The notes beneath the pieces are model-generated. The model was not told where the DNA came from. It worked only from the letters and a program-made list of their open reading frames with translations, and made no database searches. Positions 44,505-52,145 of a stretch of DNA of 64,000 bases are shown one piece after another (position 1 is the stretch's first letter; each line of letters begins with the position of its first letter). The stretch comes from Clostridia bacterium (lineage in GTDB: Bacteria > Bacillota > Clostridia > TANB77 > CAG-465): positions 67,021 through 131,020 of the forward strand of contig JAQSXK010000006.1 in assembly GCA_029256705.1 (NCBI GenBank), written 5' to 3'. Made by a program: the position numbers and the translations under genes.

Positions 44505-45138
44505 AACAATAACTCTGGTAAATCTAGAGTATGACAAAATGATACATCAAGGGGATGTTTTACAAAATGTGGAATATATAGAATATGCGCATATAGTAGA
44601 TGGTGAAATTGAAATATCAAAAATTATATTTCCAATGGTTATTGTACTTACACAAGATTGTGATGCAACTCAAGATTATGATAATAGAGTAGAATATCAA
44701 GAAAGAATCAAAAGTGGTAGTAAGGAGTATGATAATAATCAATATTTATTATCGTTGATTGTAGCACCTATCTATAATCTTGAAGATGTAAGACATGGAA
44801 AGCACTTATCTGACCTAGAAGTTAGAGTTGATGGACAGTTGACAGAAGAAAAAATGAAGTGTACGGGAGTTTCTTCTTCTGAATTGAAAACGAATAAATT
44901 ACAAAGATACCACTATTTTAAAATTAATATAGATGGTAAGAAACCAGAATATATAATAGATTTTAAACATTATTTTACGATTAATGTGGATATGGCAATA
45001 TTACATAAAAATAATAAGAGTAATTATATGTTTCAAATTGAAAAATTATATAGGGCAAGTATAAACCAAAGGTTTTCAAGTTATTTAAGTAGGGTAGGAT
45101 TACCAGAAACTGAAATTCAATTAGAACAAAAATGTTAG
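44485..45138 (+). CDS. protein with a TQDCD motif, third gene of the island cassette
   Basis: 217 aa from GTG 44485, with AGGAAGGG upstream. The clear motif is FPMVIVLTQDCDATQDYDN (about residues 49-67). It sits after a strand-rich N-terminus and before YLLSLIVAPIYNLEDVRHG. V-L-T-Q-x-C-D text recurs in uncharacterised island proteins that I cannot name with certainty; the Cys and Asp could be catalytic. C-terminal text INQRFSSYLSRVGLPE. No membrane span. It likely acts with the two overlapping genes before it. Confidence 0.6.
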   Translation: MEKKKFETITLVNLEYDKMIHQGDVLQNVEYIEYAHIVDGEIEISKIIFPMVIVLTQDCDATQDYDNRVEYQERIKSGSKEYDNNQYLLSLIVAPIYNLEDVRHGKHLSDLEVRVDGQLTEEKMKCTGVSSSELKTNKLQRYHYFKINIDGKKPEYIIDFKHYFTINVDMAILHKNNKSNYMFQIEKLYRASINQRFSSYLSRVGLPETEIQLEQKC

Positions 45139-45150
45139 AATTACAATCAC

Positions 45151-46256
45151 TCAAAATATTGTTATTTTGGATAACTGTAATTCTAATAATATATCTAAAG
45201 TTATTGATGTATTAGCATGACCCAATCTAGATGAGGCTATTTTAGCTGATATATTGCTTTTTAACATTATAGTTGCATTGGTATGCCTTAAGTCATGAAA
45301 TCGGATTTTAGGTATTTTTTCTTTGAGTAGAATATTTTCAAACATATGACTAAAAGCACCTAGATTATATGGATATCCATATTTTTTGCAACATATTAAA
45401 TCATTATCAAAATATGCTCTATCAAAAGATTTCTTATAATTTTCTTGAGTTATTTTATATTCTTCTAACATATCAATTATATGTTTTGATATTGGAATAT
45501 CTCTATGACTCGATTCTGTTTTTACATAAGCAAATATTATTATTTTTTTAGTAGGTAATACTGATTGTCTAATACTTATAATATAATTATTCCAATTAAT
45601 ATCTTGCCACCTTAAGCCGAGAGTTTCTCCCCTGCGTAATCCTAGCATTAGTAATAGTATTACAGGAATATATATATCTGTTTCTGAAAAAGCTTTGATG
45701 AATCTATCTATATCTTCATCAGCAAGTAATTTAGAATAGTATCTTTTAGGTTTTGGTATTCAATACAATCAGTAGGTTTTTTTATTATCATTTGTAATTT
45801 ATAAGCTTGATTCAAAGCTTTTCTTAATACTCTATGAATACCTATTACTGATTTTGCATTCAATCCACTTTTACCGTCTAGTCTTCCTTCTATTAGCTTA
45901 GTATCATATAATTTTTGAATATGTATGGGTTTGAGTCTTTGCAATTCTAAATGACCTATATTTGGATTAATATGTTTTTCTATTATTCTGATATATCCTT
46001 CTGCAGTAGTTTTAGTTAAATTATTGATAACGTATCTTTCAATCCAATTATTAAGATATGTTGATAATAAAATTTTATCTGCAAATATGTAATCATCGCT
46101 TCAATTTCTGCAATTTTTTTATTCAAAAATTGTTGAGCTTCTTTTTTTTGTTTTATATCCATTAAACCATTTTTGTTTTCTTTTACCATTTTTATCTCTA
46201 CCAATGTCAACTATTGCGGAATAGGTAGTTCCTCTTTTAGTTATTGAACCTTTCAT
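45151..46256 (-). pseudogene. int: decayed phage-type tyrosine integrase
   Basis: Starts ATG 46256 (minus) with AAGGAGGA. The reconstructed text runs MKGSITKRGTTYSAIVDIG (arm-binding domain), KKEAQQFLNKKIAEIEA, LQRLKPIHIQKLYDTKL (core-binding domain), then LGLRRGETLGLRWQD (Arg I) and FHDLRHTNATIML (His-x-x-Arg). RLGHANTSITLDI follows, after which the catalytic Tyr is lost. At least three frameshifts: an extra A in the A-run near 46140, a missing base near 46095, a missing base near 45757. Intact homologues are about 370-400 aa. It cannot make an active recombinase as read. It belongs to the island at tRNA-Leu and follows xis by 14 bp. Confidence 0.9.
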
Positions 46257-46269
46257 AGTATCCTCCTTA

Positions 46270-46444
46270 TTAACAAGATTCTAAAAACTTTTTGACTGAC
46301 GGCATAGATATAAGATATTTTTTTCTATTTTTATGATAGATATTTTTTTGTACATAGTAAATCATATGTTGCATATAGACTTATATCCAAGTATTCTATA
46401 AGTTCTTTAGCTGATAAAATTAATTTATTATTTAAATCATTCAT
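46270..46444 (-). pseudogene. xis: decayed excisionase (Xis-like)
   Basis: ATG at 46444 (minus) follows GAAAGGAG. It reads MNDLNNKLILSAKELIEYLD then ISLYATYDLLCTKKYLS and stops. Shifting frame gives YHKNRKKYLISMPSVKKFLE and a stop at 46270, directly before the int ribosome binding site. The first part is the winged helix-turn-helix typical of excisionases encoded ahead of int. One frameshift breaks it. Confidence 0.75.
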
Positions 46445-46620
46445 AGTTATTTCTCCTTTCATTTAATAATGACATTTTTTATCTATAATATTTTTTAAAG
46501 TTATATTTTTACTTGATAAATATTTCCTATTTGATATATTTATTGCTTATAATAGTTTTTCATTCTCAGTTATTCTTTTTCTTGCTGCATAAGACGTCAT
46601 TGAACCAGCTATATAAGGAA

Positions 46621-46800
46621 ATGGAATCAGCTATTCCTAAAAATGCATTAATATTATTTGAGTTATTAGAAGTAATTAAAAATGTAGAGATAGTTGCATA
46701 TAAAGAAAAAGAAAATAAAGATATTCTAGTAAGAAGAATATATAAAGATAAAGAAATAATTATGCTTGGAAAAGTAAATAAAATTATAATTATAATGTAA
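46621..46800 (+). CDS. possible small protein, doubtful
   Basis: About 60 aa from ATG 46621 (MESAIPKNALILFELLEVIK), with AAGGAA just upstream. The frame extends further upstream to 46513 but as hydrophobic, AT-driven text. Lys/Ile-rich and no known motif. It may be a fragment of a lost gene of the element. Confidence 0.3.
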   Translation: MESAIPKNALILFELLEVIKNVEIVAYKEKENKDILVRRIYKDKEIIMLGKVNKIIIIM

Positions 46801-46814
46801 AAATAATCAATCTA

Positions 46815-46843
46815 TTGAAAATTATGGAACAATATGATATAAT
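46815..46843 (+). promoter_or_regulatory. promoter of the Cys-rich small gene
   Basis: TTGAAA (46815-46820), 17-base spacer, TATAAT (46838-46843). Confidence 0.75.
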
Positions 46844-46884
46844 ATGTATATATTAGAATTATTTTGAAGAAAGAGTGAATGTAT

Positions 46885-47091
46885 ATGAATAAAATAATAA
46901 TGCATAATGGTTATTGTCCAAAATTAAATAAAGATTATAGTATAACTATCGAATATATAGATTCATCTACATTAAAAGAAAAAGCATATATAAAAGGATT
47001 AGCAAATTGCAAATATGCAGGAAACAATCAATGTGAATATATAGAAAATAAAAAGTGTCCGCTATATAATAGTAATAATTACAACTTTTAA
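46885..47091 (+). CDS. small Cys-containing protein of mobile elements
   Basis: 68 aa from ATG 46885 (an in-frame ATG at 46879 is closer to the site AAAGAGTG, so the start may be two residues longer). Text: HNGYCPKLNKDYSITIEYID, then YIKGLANCKYAGNNQCEYI and CPLY. Four Cys after the GYC motif suggest metal binding. Similar proteins are frequent in clostridial phages and conjugative elements, with unknown function. It has its own promoter. Confidence 0.65.
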   Translation: MNKIIMHNGYCPKLNKDYSITIEYIDSSTLKEKAYIKGLANCKYAGNNQCEYIENKKCPLYNSNNYNF

Positions 47092-47136
47092 TCTACTATT
47101 ATAAAAATTAATTTTGTAGATAGGAGATAATATTAT

Positions 47137-47994
47137 ATGGAAAAACAAACAAGTTTTTGGTTGGAAATTATAGTACCAATATTTATTGCGTTATTGAGTT
47201 TGATTTTTAATTTTATAATTACTAATAATATGATATCAACTTATAAAGGCAAAATAACAATTTATGATTCAATTGCTGTGGATCATGGATATATAACCAC
47301 TTTAGGGATAAATAATTTTACAATGTACGAATATATTAACAATATTCAAATAGATATAAGCGATTCTATAGAAATAAATGATATAGACTCTAATAAGAAT
47401 ATAGAGGTTATAAAAAATGGTAATATAATTACTATTAATAATGTACTCCCTAAATGTGGACAAACCTTATTATTATATACAGAAGATTCTATAGCAAGTA
47501 ATGATATTTATATTATAGCAAACAGTAATAGTATTCTTGTTACTAATGCAAAAAATGAGGCTATTGCTAATGTAGTAATTAATATAGGTGTTTTTGTAGA
47601 ATCTTTTATTATCTTCTTAGTAATTTACTTTTCTATAAAATCTATTAAAAAAGCCTCATACGAATTAATAGAAAAAAAAATATTTGATGGTGTTAAAAAA
47701 AACGAGGAAAATAATCAAATTGTGAAGTCTAGATATGAAAATCAAAAAAGAGAAAAATATGAATTAAGAAAATATTATATTTCTAGAATAAATGATTTTG
47801 AAAAAGAATTGAATTTTTGGCGTAATACTGTAAGACAATTACTTTATAAAGCTGGTTTAAAAAAAATTGATGTGAATGATTTACAAAATGAAATTACTAA
47901 TTCATTAAAAACATACGGTACAAAAGAAAAAAATTACGACACATATGAAGAAATAAGATTTCTTACAGATAAATTAAAAGATGATAATAAATAA
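47137..47994 (+). CDS. two-span membrane protein of unknown function
   Basis: 285 aa with site TAGGAGATA. TM1 (about residues 8-31) and TM2 (about 141-166) enclose an extracytoplasmic beta-rich domain (about 32-140, rich in Ile/Asn/Asp). A cytoplasmic Lys/Glu-rich, coiled-coil-like domain follows (about 170-285). I do not recognise the family. It is followed 97 bp later by another two-span membrane gene, and the two may act together. Confidence 0.6.
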   Translation: MEKQTSFWLEIIVPIFIALLSLIFNFIITNNMISTYKGKITIYDSIAVDHGYITTLGINNFTMYEYINNIQIDISDSIEINDIDSNKNIEVIKNGNIITINNVLPKCGQTLLLYTEDSIASNDIYIIANSNSILVTNAKNEAIANVVINIGVFVESFIIFLVIYFSIKSIKKASYELIEKKIFDGVKKNEENNQIVKSRYENQKREKYELRKYYISRINDFEKELNFWRNTVRQLLYKAGLKKIDVNDLQNEITNSLKTYGTKEKNYDTYEEIRFLTDKLKDDNK

Positions 47995-48091
47995 GACTTA
48001 TTAAAATCTTATGAAATATTAAATAGATTAAAGAAGTTAAATTTAATATTTTGCTTGAAAATTTACTAAATAATAGTATTGGTGGTGTTAC

Positions 48092-48866
48092 ATGAACAAT
48101 AGTCAAAGTGAAAAAGGAAAATTTATTGCGTGGTTTATAATAATTGATTTAATTATTATAATACTTTACTTATCAACGAAAAGATTTGGAGATAATCCAA
48201 GTTTAGTTGCATATGTACGGATTTGCAGGAACATTAATATCAATAATACTTGGAATATTAGCAATAATATATTCTATGATACAAAACAATAATATGGTAA
48301 TTACAAATAGCAAGATGATTGATTCCTCTGAAGATATAAAAGAAACATCTTTAAAATTAGAATATCTAATGAAGGGTATAAATGCAGAACAAATAATATT
48401 AAATGAAAATCATAGTAAGTTCATGAAGATGATACAAAATAGCTCAAATGGTAACGAGATATCAATGAGTGTCAATGATAATAAAATTTTAACTAATGAT
48501 GATGATGTAATAAATATTGTAAATAAATTTAGTGGAAGATATCAGGTATTTATATTGTATTACTTCTTTAAATCATCCCAAAGCGATGGTTCAAAATCTT
48601 ATCTTGATTTTATAGAATATAGTAAATCATTAAAAGTAGTTGGTATTGATGCAATTTCTATAACTCTATGTTTATTTATATTTAAAGATTTGGGAATAAT
48701 TAGTAAGCATACACTTGATAAAAGTGGTGAAAATTTGAAAGTTGAAATTAGTGAAACAATAAAGCCTAAGATGCAGAAGTTTTTTGATAATTATTTTGCA
48801 AAATCAAAGATTAGGCAGGATGACCAAATAACTATTGATAATTTTTTTCAAACTCCAAGTTTATAG
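48092..48866 (+). pseudogene. two-span membrane protein with coiled coil, frameshifted
   Basis: The first frame (48092-48292) gives MNNSQSEKGKFIAWFIIIDL... through NPSLVAYV. The second frame continues GFAGTLISIILGILAIIYSM to the stop at 48866. They join if one base (C at 48218) is removed, giving a ~257-aa protein with two membrane spans (about 13-29 and 43-63). A cytoplasmic helical domain (ETSLKLEYLMKG) and a C-terminal winged-helix-like stretch (VNKFSGRYQVFILYYFF) follow. Function is unknown. The break may be natural or a sequencing error. Confidence 0.65.
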
Positions 48867-48884
48867 TTCTAACAATTTTCTAAC
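48867..48884. repeat. candidate integrase arm-binding repeat, right end
   Basis: TTCTAACAATTTTCTAAC, nearly equal to 43341-43358, about 120 bases inside the right attachment copy. Confidence 0.5.
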
Positions 48885-48917
48885 AAGAGATATAAAACAG
48901 TTAATTATGTATTGAAT

Positions 48918-48988
48918 TAGCATAGAATATAGCCTGCAAGAAACGTTGAAATATCAGCTGTTTCAACAAGCTATATTTTTTTATGCTA
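48918..48988. other. long hairpin near the right end of the element
   Basis: TAGCATA (48918-48924) pairs with TATGCTA (48982-48988), ATATAG with CTATAT, and GTTGAAA (48945-48951) with TTTCAAC (48961-48967). The T-run inside the 3' arm could also make it a terminator for the preceding gene. The whole gene-free stretch 48867-49262 otherwise holds the arm repeat, copy 2 and the palindrome. Confidence 0.5.
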
Positions 48989-49002
48989 TAGTAAGTCTTT
49001 AA

Positions 49003-49059
49003 CTTAAAATCCTGCGGGAGTTAAATCCTGTATCGGTTTGATTTCGATCATTCCCACTA
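49003..49059 (+). repeat. attachment-site copy 2 (degenerate tRNA-Leu 3' half)
   Basis: Differs from copy 1 at about 6 of 57 positions, several in pairs of bases that form tRNA stems. It lacks any 5' half, so it is not a tRNA gene. It is followed by its own hairpin AGCATTTGTGC (49069-49079) / GTACAGATGCT (49088-49098), which needs G-T pairs. Confidence 0.8.
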
Positions 49060-49220
49060 GTAAAATAGAGCATTTGTGCGATTAAAAGTACAGATGCTTT
49101 ATTATTTTTTAACTATTTTTTAATGAACAATACAATGATATAAAATCTATAATTGCAAATTTCTTTCTCTCTATACATCTTATATAAGTTAATAAAGGAA
49201 GATTTTTATAATACATCACA

Positions 49221-49250
49221 TAATTTATAGTATAATCATACTATAAATTA
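49221..49250. promoter_or_regulatory. perfect 13-bp palindrome before the DUF2935 gene
   Basis: TAATTTATAGTAT (49221-49233), AATC, ATACTATAAATTA (49238-49250). A TATAAT -10 box lies inside it and the ribosome binding site AGGAGGTG follows at once. It could be an operator or an mRNA hairpin; the even centre argues against a classical Fur/PerR 7-1-7 box. Confidence 0.6.
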
Positions 49251-49262
49251 GGAGGTGATACT

Positions 49263-50165
49263 ATGTTAAGTGAACAAGAATATGTGGTTCAATCACTTGA
49301 GTTACATTTGTTTTTTGCTAGAATTATGAAAGAGCATTCAATATTTTTGGAAGCAGGTTTTACGCCAAAAGATGTTGACTTTTCACAACATGCAGATGAA
49401 CTAAAAATAGATTTTGAAGATATATTATCAAGAAGTGTAGTTTTAGGTAATGGATTAATAAGGAAAAATATTTTAGAATCAGGAGAACTTGTTACAAATT
49501 ATACACTAGGTGCAGAACAAAAAACTGCTAATTTTACAGGAATAGCTATAAATTCAAATATAACAAGAATGGAGGCAAATTTATTAAGTATGAATAATAA
49601 ATTTGTTACTCCACAAATGGTTATGAGTGTGAAACAAATTAATAGGAATGCAATGCTACTTTTAAATAATATTATTGAATTTAAGATAAGAATATTAAAT
49701 GAAGTCATATCTTGCAATATGTTTACAGTAAATTATCCACTGCTTTTAAAACATATTCTACGCGAAGCACAATTATACAAAAAACTATTGATGGATCTTG
49801 AAAATGGAATAAGCTTAGATAGTTTAGACGTAAAAGAAGCAGAACTTTTTTGGGATCAAATTATGATGGAACATGCTTTATTTATAAGGGGATTGCTTGA
49901 TCCAACAGAAGATGTTTTAATTCAAACTTCAGATAATTTTGCTAAGAGCTATGAGCAATTACTAAAAGAAGCAAAAGAAACCACAGATAAAGTAATAGCG
50001 GGTGTTACAAATGACTCTTTAGAAGAAACAATAAGATTTAGGGAGTTTAAAACAGCTGGAGTAAAGGGAATATCTGAATGTAAGATAAAATCAACAATAT
50101 TACCATTGCTTGCAGATCATGTATTAAGGGAATCAAATCATTTTATAAGAATTTTAAGAAGGTAA
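49263..50165 (+). CDS. DUF2935 family protein (putative metal-binding helical bundle)
   Basis: 300 aa. Two copies of the family signature are visible: LELHLFFARIMKEHSIFLEA (about 12-31) and EAELFWDQIMMEHALFIRGL (about 196-215). Extra His/Glu occur in HILREAQLY and HVLRESNHFIRIL. The duplicated H-x-x-x...E-H pattern in all-helical text suggests a ferritin- or hemerythrin-like di-metal site, with unknown function. It lies between tRNA-derived copies 2 and 3, so it may be cargo of a second inserted unit. Codon use matches its neighbours. Confidence 0.85.
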   Translation: MLSEQEYVVQSLELHLFFARIMKEHSIFLEAGFTPKDVDFSQHADELKIDFEDILSRSVVLGNGLIRKNILESGELVTNYTLGAEQKTANFTGIAINSNITRMEANLLSMNNKFVTPQMVMSVKQINRNAMLLLNNIIEFKIRILNEVISCNMFTVNYPLLLKHILREAQLYKKLLMDLENGISLDSLDVKEAELFWDQIMMEHALFIRGLLDPTEDVLIQTSDNFAKSYEQLLKEAKETTDKVIAGVTNDSLEETIRFREFKTAGVKGISECKIKSTILPLLADHVLRESNHFIRILRR

Positions 50166-50242
50166 CTCTTTATTTTACCAAGGAATTGAATTATTAGTAT
50201 TTTACATAAAAAGAAAGATCTAAACTAATATCTTTTCAACAC

Positions 50243-50295
50243 AAAATTCTAATGGTGTTAAAACCATATCGGTTGGATTTAGATAATTCCCACAA
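50243..50295 (+). repeat. attachment-site copy 3 (more degenerate tRNA-Leu 3' half)
   Basis: Aligns to copy 1 with a one-base gap and roughly 80 percent identity: GGTGTTAAAACC, ATCGGTT and ATTCCCAC are kept. A perfect 14-bp hairpin follows: AGAAGTAGTTATAC (50302-50315) / GTATAACTACTTCT (50323-50336) with a T-run. Downstream TCTAATAATACAGTAA also occurs after copy 1 (43371-43386), extending the match. Confidence 0.7.
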
Positions 50296-50301
50296 GTAAA
50301 A

Positions 50302-50341
50302 AGAAGTAGTTATACCTTTTTTGTATAACTACTTCTTTTTA
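50302..50341. terminator. terminator-like hairpin after attachment copy 3
   Basis: 14-bp perfect stem with a 7-base T-rich loop and trailing T5. It may also serve the minus-strand gene that ends at 50372. Confidence 0.8.
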
Positions 50342-50371
50342 TATCTATTCTAATAATACAGTAATTAATTA

Positions 50372-50755
50372 CTATTTTGATTTTTCATAAATTGCTTTAT
50401 TAAAATAATAGAGCTCTTTTTTAGTTGAATTATTATTAATTTTGTGTATATAATAACCTAATAAGAGTTCATCCCTAATATTAAATTCTTCAGACAGAAG
50501 TTTTAATAGTTCATTTTTCTTTATAATAAATTTAATCTTTTTTCCAGCCAGAATTAAAACTTTGTTATTTAAGGTTATAAGATCCTTAGTACCATTATCT
50601 CGCATTTTATCTATATATAGCTTACTGACATAAGCAATACTAAGTATATCTTGAATACTATTGGAATCAAATATAATTTTAATTTCTTTAACTGTGGAAA
50701 CATTTTTTGATATAGCAGTTAGCCTTATTTTACTTTTATTTATAATTATTATCAA
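50372..50755 (-). CDS. protein of unknown function
   Basis: 127 aa from TTG at 50755 (minus), with GGAGTGATT upstream. It is a soluble alpha/beta protein. Near residues 54-79 a stretch with NGTKDLITLNNKVLILAGKK looks like a strand-turn-strand unit. I do not recognise it. It lies at the outer edge of the accessory region, downstream (in its own direction) of the ribbon-helix-helix-like gene, and could be co-transcribed with it. Confidence 0.5.
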   Translation of the reverse strand: MIIIINKSKIRLTAISKNVSTVKEIKIIFDSNSIQDILSIAYVSKLYIDKMRDNGTKDLITLNNKVLILAGKKIKFIIKKNELLKLLSEEFNIRDELLLGYYIHKINNNSTKKELYYFNKAIYEKSK

Positions 50756-50879
50756 AATAAATCACTCCGTATTTTAATATAATCATAAGTTGCATTTTAA
50801 ATTTGTAAAAAAATTTAAACTGGTTTATTTTGCAAAATGGATCTTAAAAAAATACTATAAATATTTATAACTATATAAT

Positions 50880-51227
50880 TTAAACTTCTAATTTATCCAA
50901 TACATATTTTATAGCGGAGTTTAGTAAACGATAGATTGAAACACTATATTTCTCTTTTAATAGTTCTAGTTTTTTATATTCAGACTCTCTAAAAGAAACT
51001 GTTCTCATAACAGTTATTTCACTTTTGTCTTTTTCTGCAATGTATAAACTATCCTTTTCTTTTATATGTGAATCGTAAGCATCTATGAATGCGCATATTA
51101 ATTGATTTATATTTGCATCATATATTTCGTTAGATAGATATTGTAATTTTTCATATAATGAATAGTCTATTTCTACAACTTTTTTTATTACATTTTCTCT
51201 TTTATAAAATTTTAAATTTTCTTGCAT
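50880..51227 (-). CDS. tandem ribbon-helix-helix-like regulator
   Basis: 115 aa from ATG at 51227 (minus), six bases after GAGGTG. Two similar halves are visible: KKVVEIDYSLYEKLQYLSNE (about 15-34, then INQLICAFIDAY) and MRTVSFRESEYKKLELLKEK (about 74-93, then IYRLLNSAIKYVL). Each fits a strand followed by two helices, as in MetJ/Arc-type repressors. A single chain with two copies could bind DNA as a pseudo-dimer. The target may be the divergent gene at 51364, whose promoter starts about 80 bases away. Confidence 0.6.
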   Translation of the reverse strand: MQENLKFYKRENVIKKVVEIDYSLYEKLQYLSNEIYDANINQLICAFIDAYDSHIKEKDSLYIAEKDKSEITVMRTVSFRESEYKKLELLKEKYSVSIYRLLNSAIKYVLDKLEV

Positions 51228-51308
51228 AATACACACCTCAAGAATAGTATACTATCTTATTTAAAATATTATAACTACTTAATAAGAAGATATAATATTC
51301 CTTTATAG

Positions 51309-51337
51309 TTGACATTTTGATGAAAAAATGTTACAAT
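51309..51337 (+). promoter_or_regulatory. promoter of the GAF-domain gene
   Basis: Perfect TTGACA (51309-51314), 17-base spacer, TACAAT (51332-51337), 26 bases before the start. Confidence 0.85.
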
Positions 51338-51363
51338 ATGTATATTATGTGAGAGGTGCATTG

Positions 51364-51795
51364 ATGATATTTCAAGATAGATTCAAAAATTTCATAGATA
51401 TTTCTGCTAAACTAAGCTTTGGAAGTTCAATATATATAACAGATTTAGAAAAAGTAATATATGTTGCTTCAGAATCATTTTCTAATATTGAAAATAAAGA
51501 AATAAGCGTAGAATTAAAAGCATTAGAATCGGTATTTGCTAATGACTATAACAATAAAGGTGTCATATTAAGTGATAATAAGATTATTCCTATATATAAT
51601 AATCAATCAGTTGAAATTAAATATATTACTCAAATAATATTGCCGATTGTAATAGATGGAAAATTTTTTGGTACGCTTATAAATACAAATGATTCAAATT
51701 ATTATGATAATGTAAACTTAAGATATGCTAAAACTACACTTGAATTTGTAGAAATTTTTATTAGAGATTCAATTAAAAAAAGAAATAAACTGTGA
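51364..51795 (+). CDS. GAF-domain protein resembling the C-terminal domain of SpoVT
   Basis: 143 aa from ATG 51364 (RBS AGAGGTG). The upstream frame extension covers the promoter and is excluded. Text such as FGSSIYITDLEKVIYVAS, then YITQIILPIVIDGKFFGTLI, then YAKTTLEFVEIFIRDSI, follows the ligand-binding GAF domain of SpoVT. No AbrB DNA-binding domain is attached. It may sense a small molecule and act through a partner. Confidence 0.65.
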   Translation: MIFQDRFKNFIDISAKLSFGSSIYITDLEKVIYVASESFSNIENKEISVELKALESVFANDYNNKGVILSDNKIIPIYNNQSVEIKYITQIILPIVIDGKFFGTLINTNDSNYYDNVNLRYAKTTLEFVEIFIRDSIKKRNKL

Positions 51796-52145
51796 TAAGA
51801 ATCAAAGTAATTATACATAAATTATAAATATAAAATAATATTTATAAATTTTAATATTGTTTTTTAAAATCCTTTCTTATGATAGTTTATTTTAACACTT
51901 ATGCATTTGTATGTCAACATTTTACTGAAATAATCGTACGTCTGAATTCGACATATAATAGTTATCTGAGTATACTTTAGATAATATATAATGCTTAATA
52001 ATCTTTTAAAAATTTTTAAGTATATTTAATAGTATGAAATTTTGAAATTGGTTGAAATATTTTTGAATATCATTTATAATTTATATATAAAAGAAAACAA
52101 TATATATGATGATAAAATTTAATATACGTAAGATAAGGAGAAAAT
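51796..52145. other. intergenic region before the CaCA antiporter
   Basis: 350 AT-rich bases. The only structure noted is an imperfect palindrome TTATCT..GTATAC..AGATAA near 51962-51984. No gene, RNA or clear promoter was recognised. The site AAGGAG precedes the next gene. Confidence 0.4.

Larger units (their letters stand above)
43281..49059. mobile_element. decayed integrative element inserted at tRNA-Leu
   Basis: Bounded by the tRNA 3' half (43224-43280) and a degenerate copy (49003-49059, about 51 of 57 bases equal). Paired TTCTAAC motifs lie just inside both ends (43341 and 48867), as expected of integrase arm-binding sites. Inside are minus-strand xis and int pseudogenes, a three-gene overlapping cassette, a Cys-rich small protein and two membrane proteins. 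No replication or transfer genes are seen, so it resembles a satellite or genomic islet. With a broken integrase it should be immobile. int lies in the middle, not at the end, which suggests nested or rearranged insertions. Confidence 0.75.

Noticed and set aside
46513-46620. N-terminal hydrophobic extension of the small frame ending at 46800
   Set aside because: No ribosome binding site, AT-driven composition; at most the part from 46621 could be a gene.
49003-49059. Second tRNA-Leu gene
   Set aside because: Only the 3' half is present; the acceptor 5' strand and D arm are absent upstream, so it is a remnant attachment copy.
51962-51984. Imperfect palindrome TTATCT..GTATAC..AGATAA as an operator
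   Set aside because: Two G-T pairs and no promoter nearby; such palindromes are expected by chance in DNA this AT-rich.
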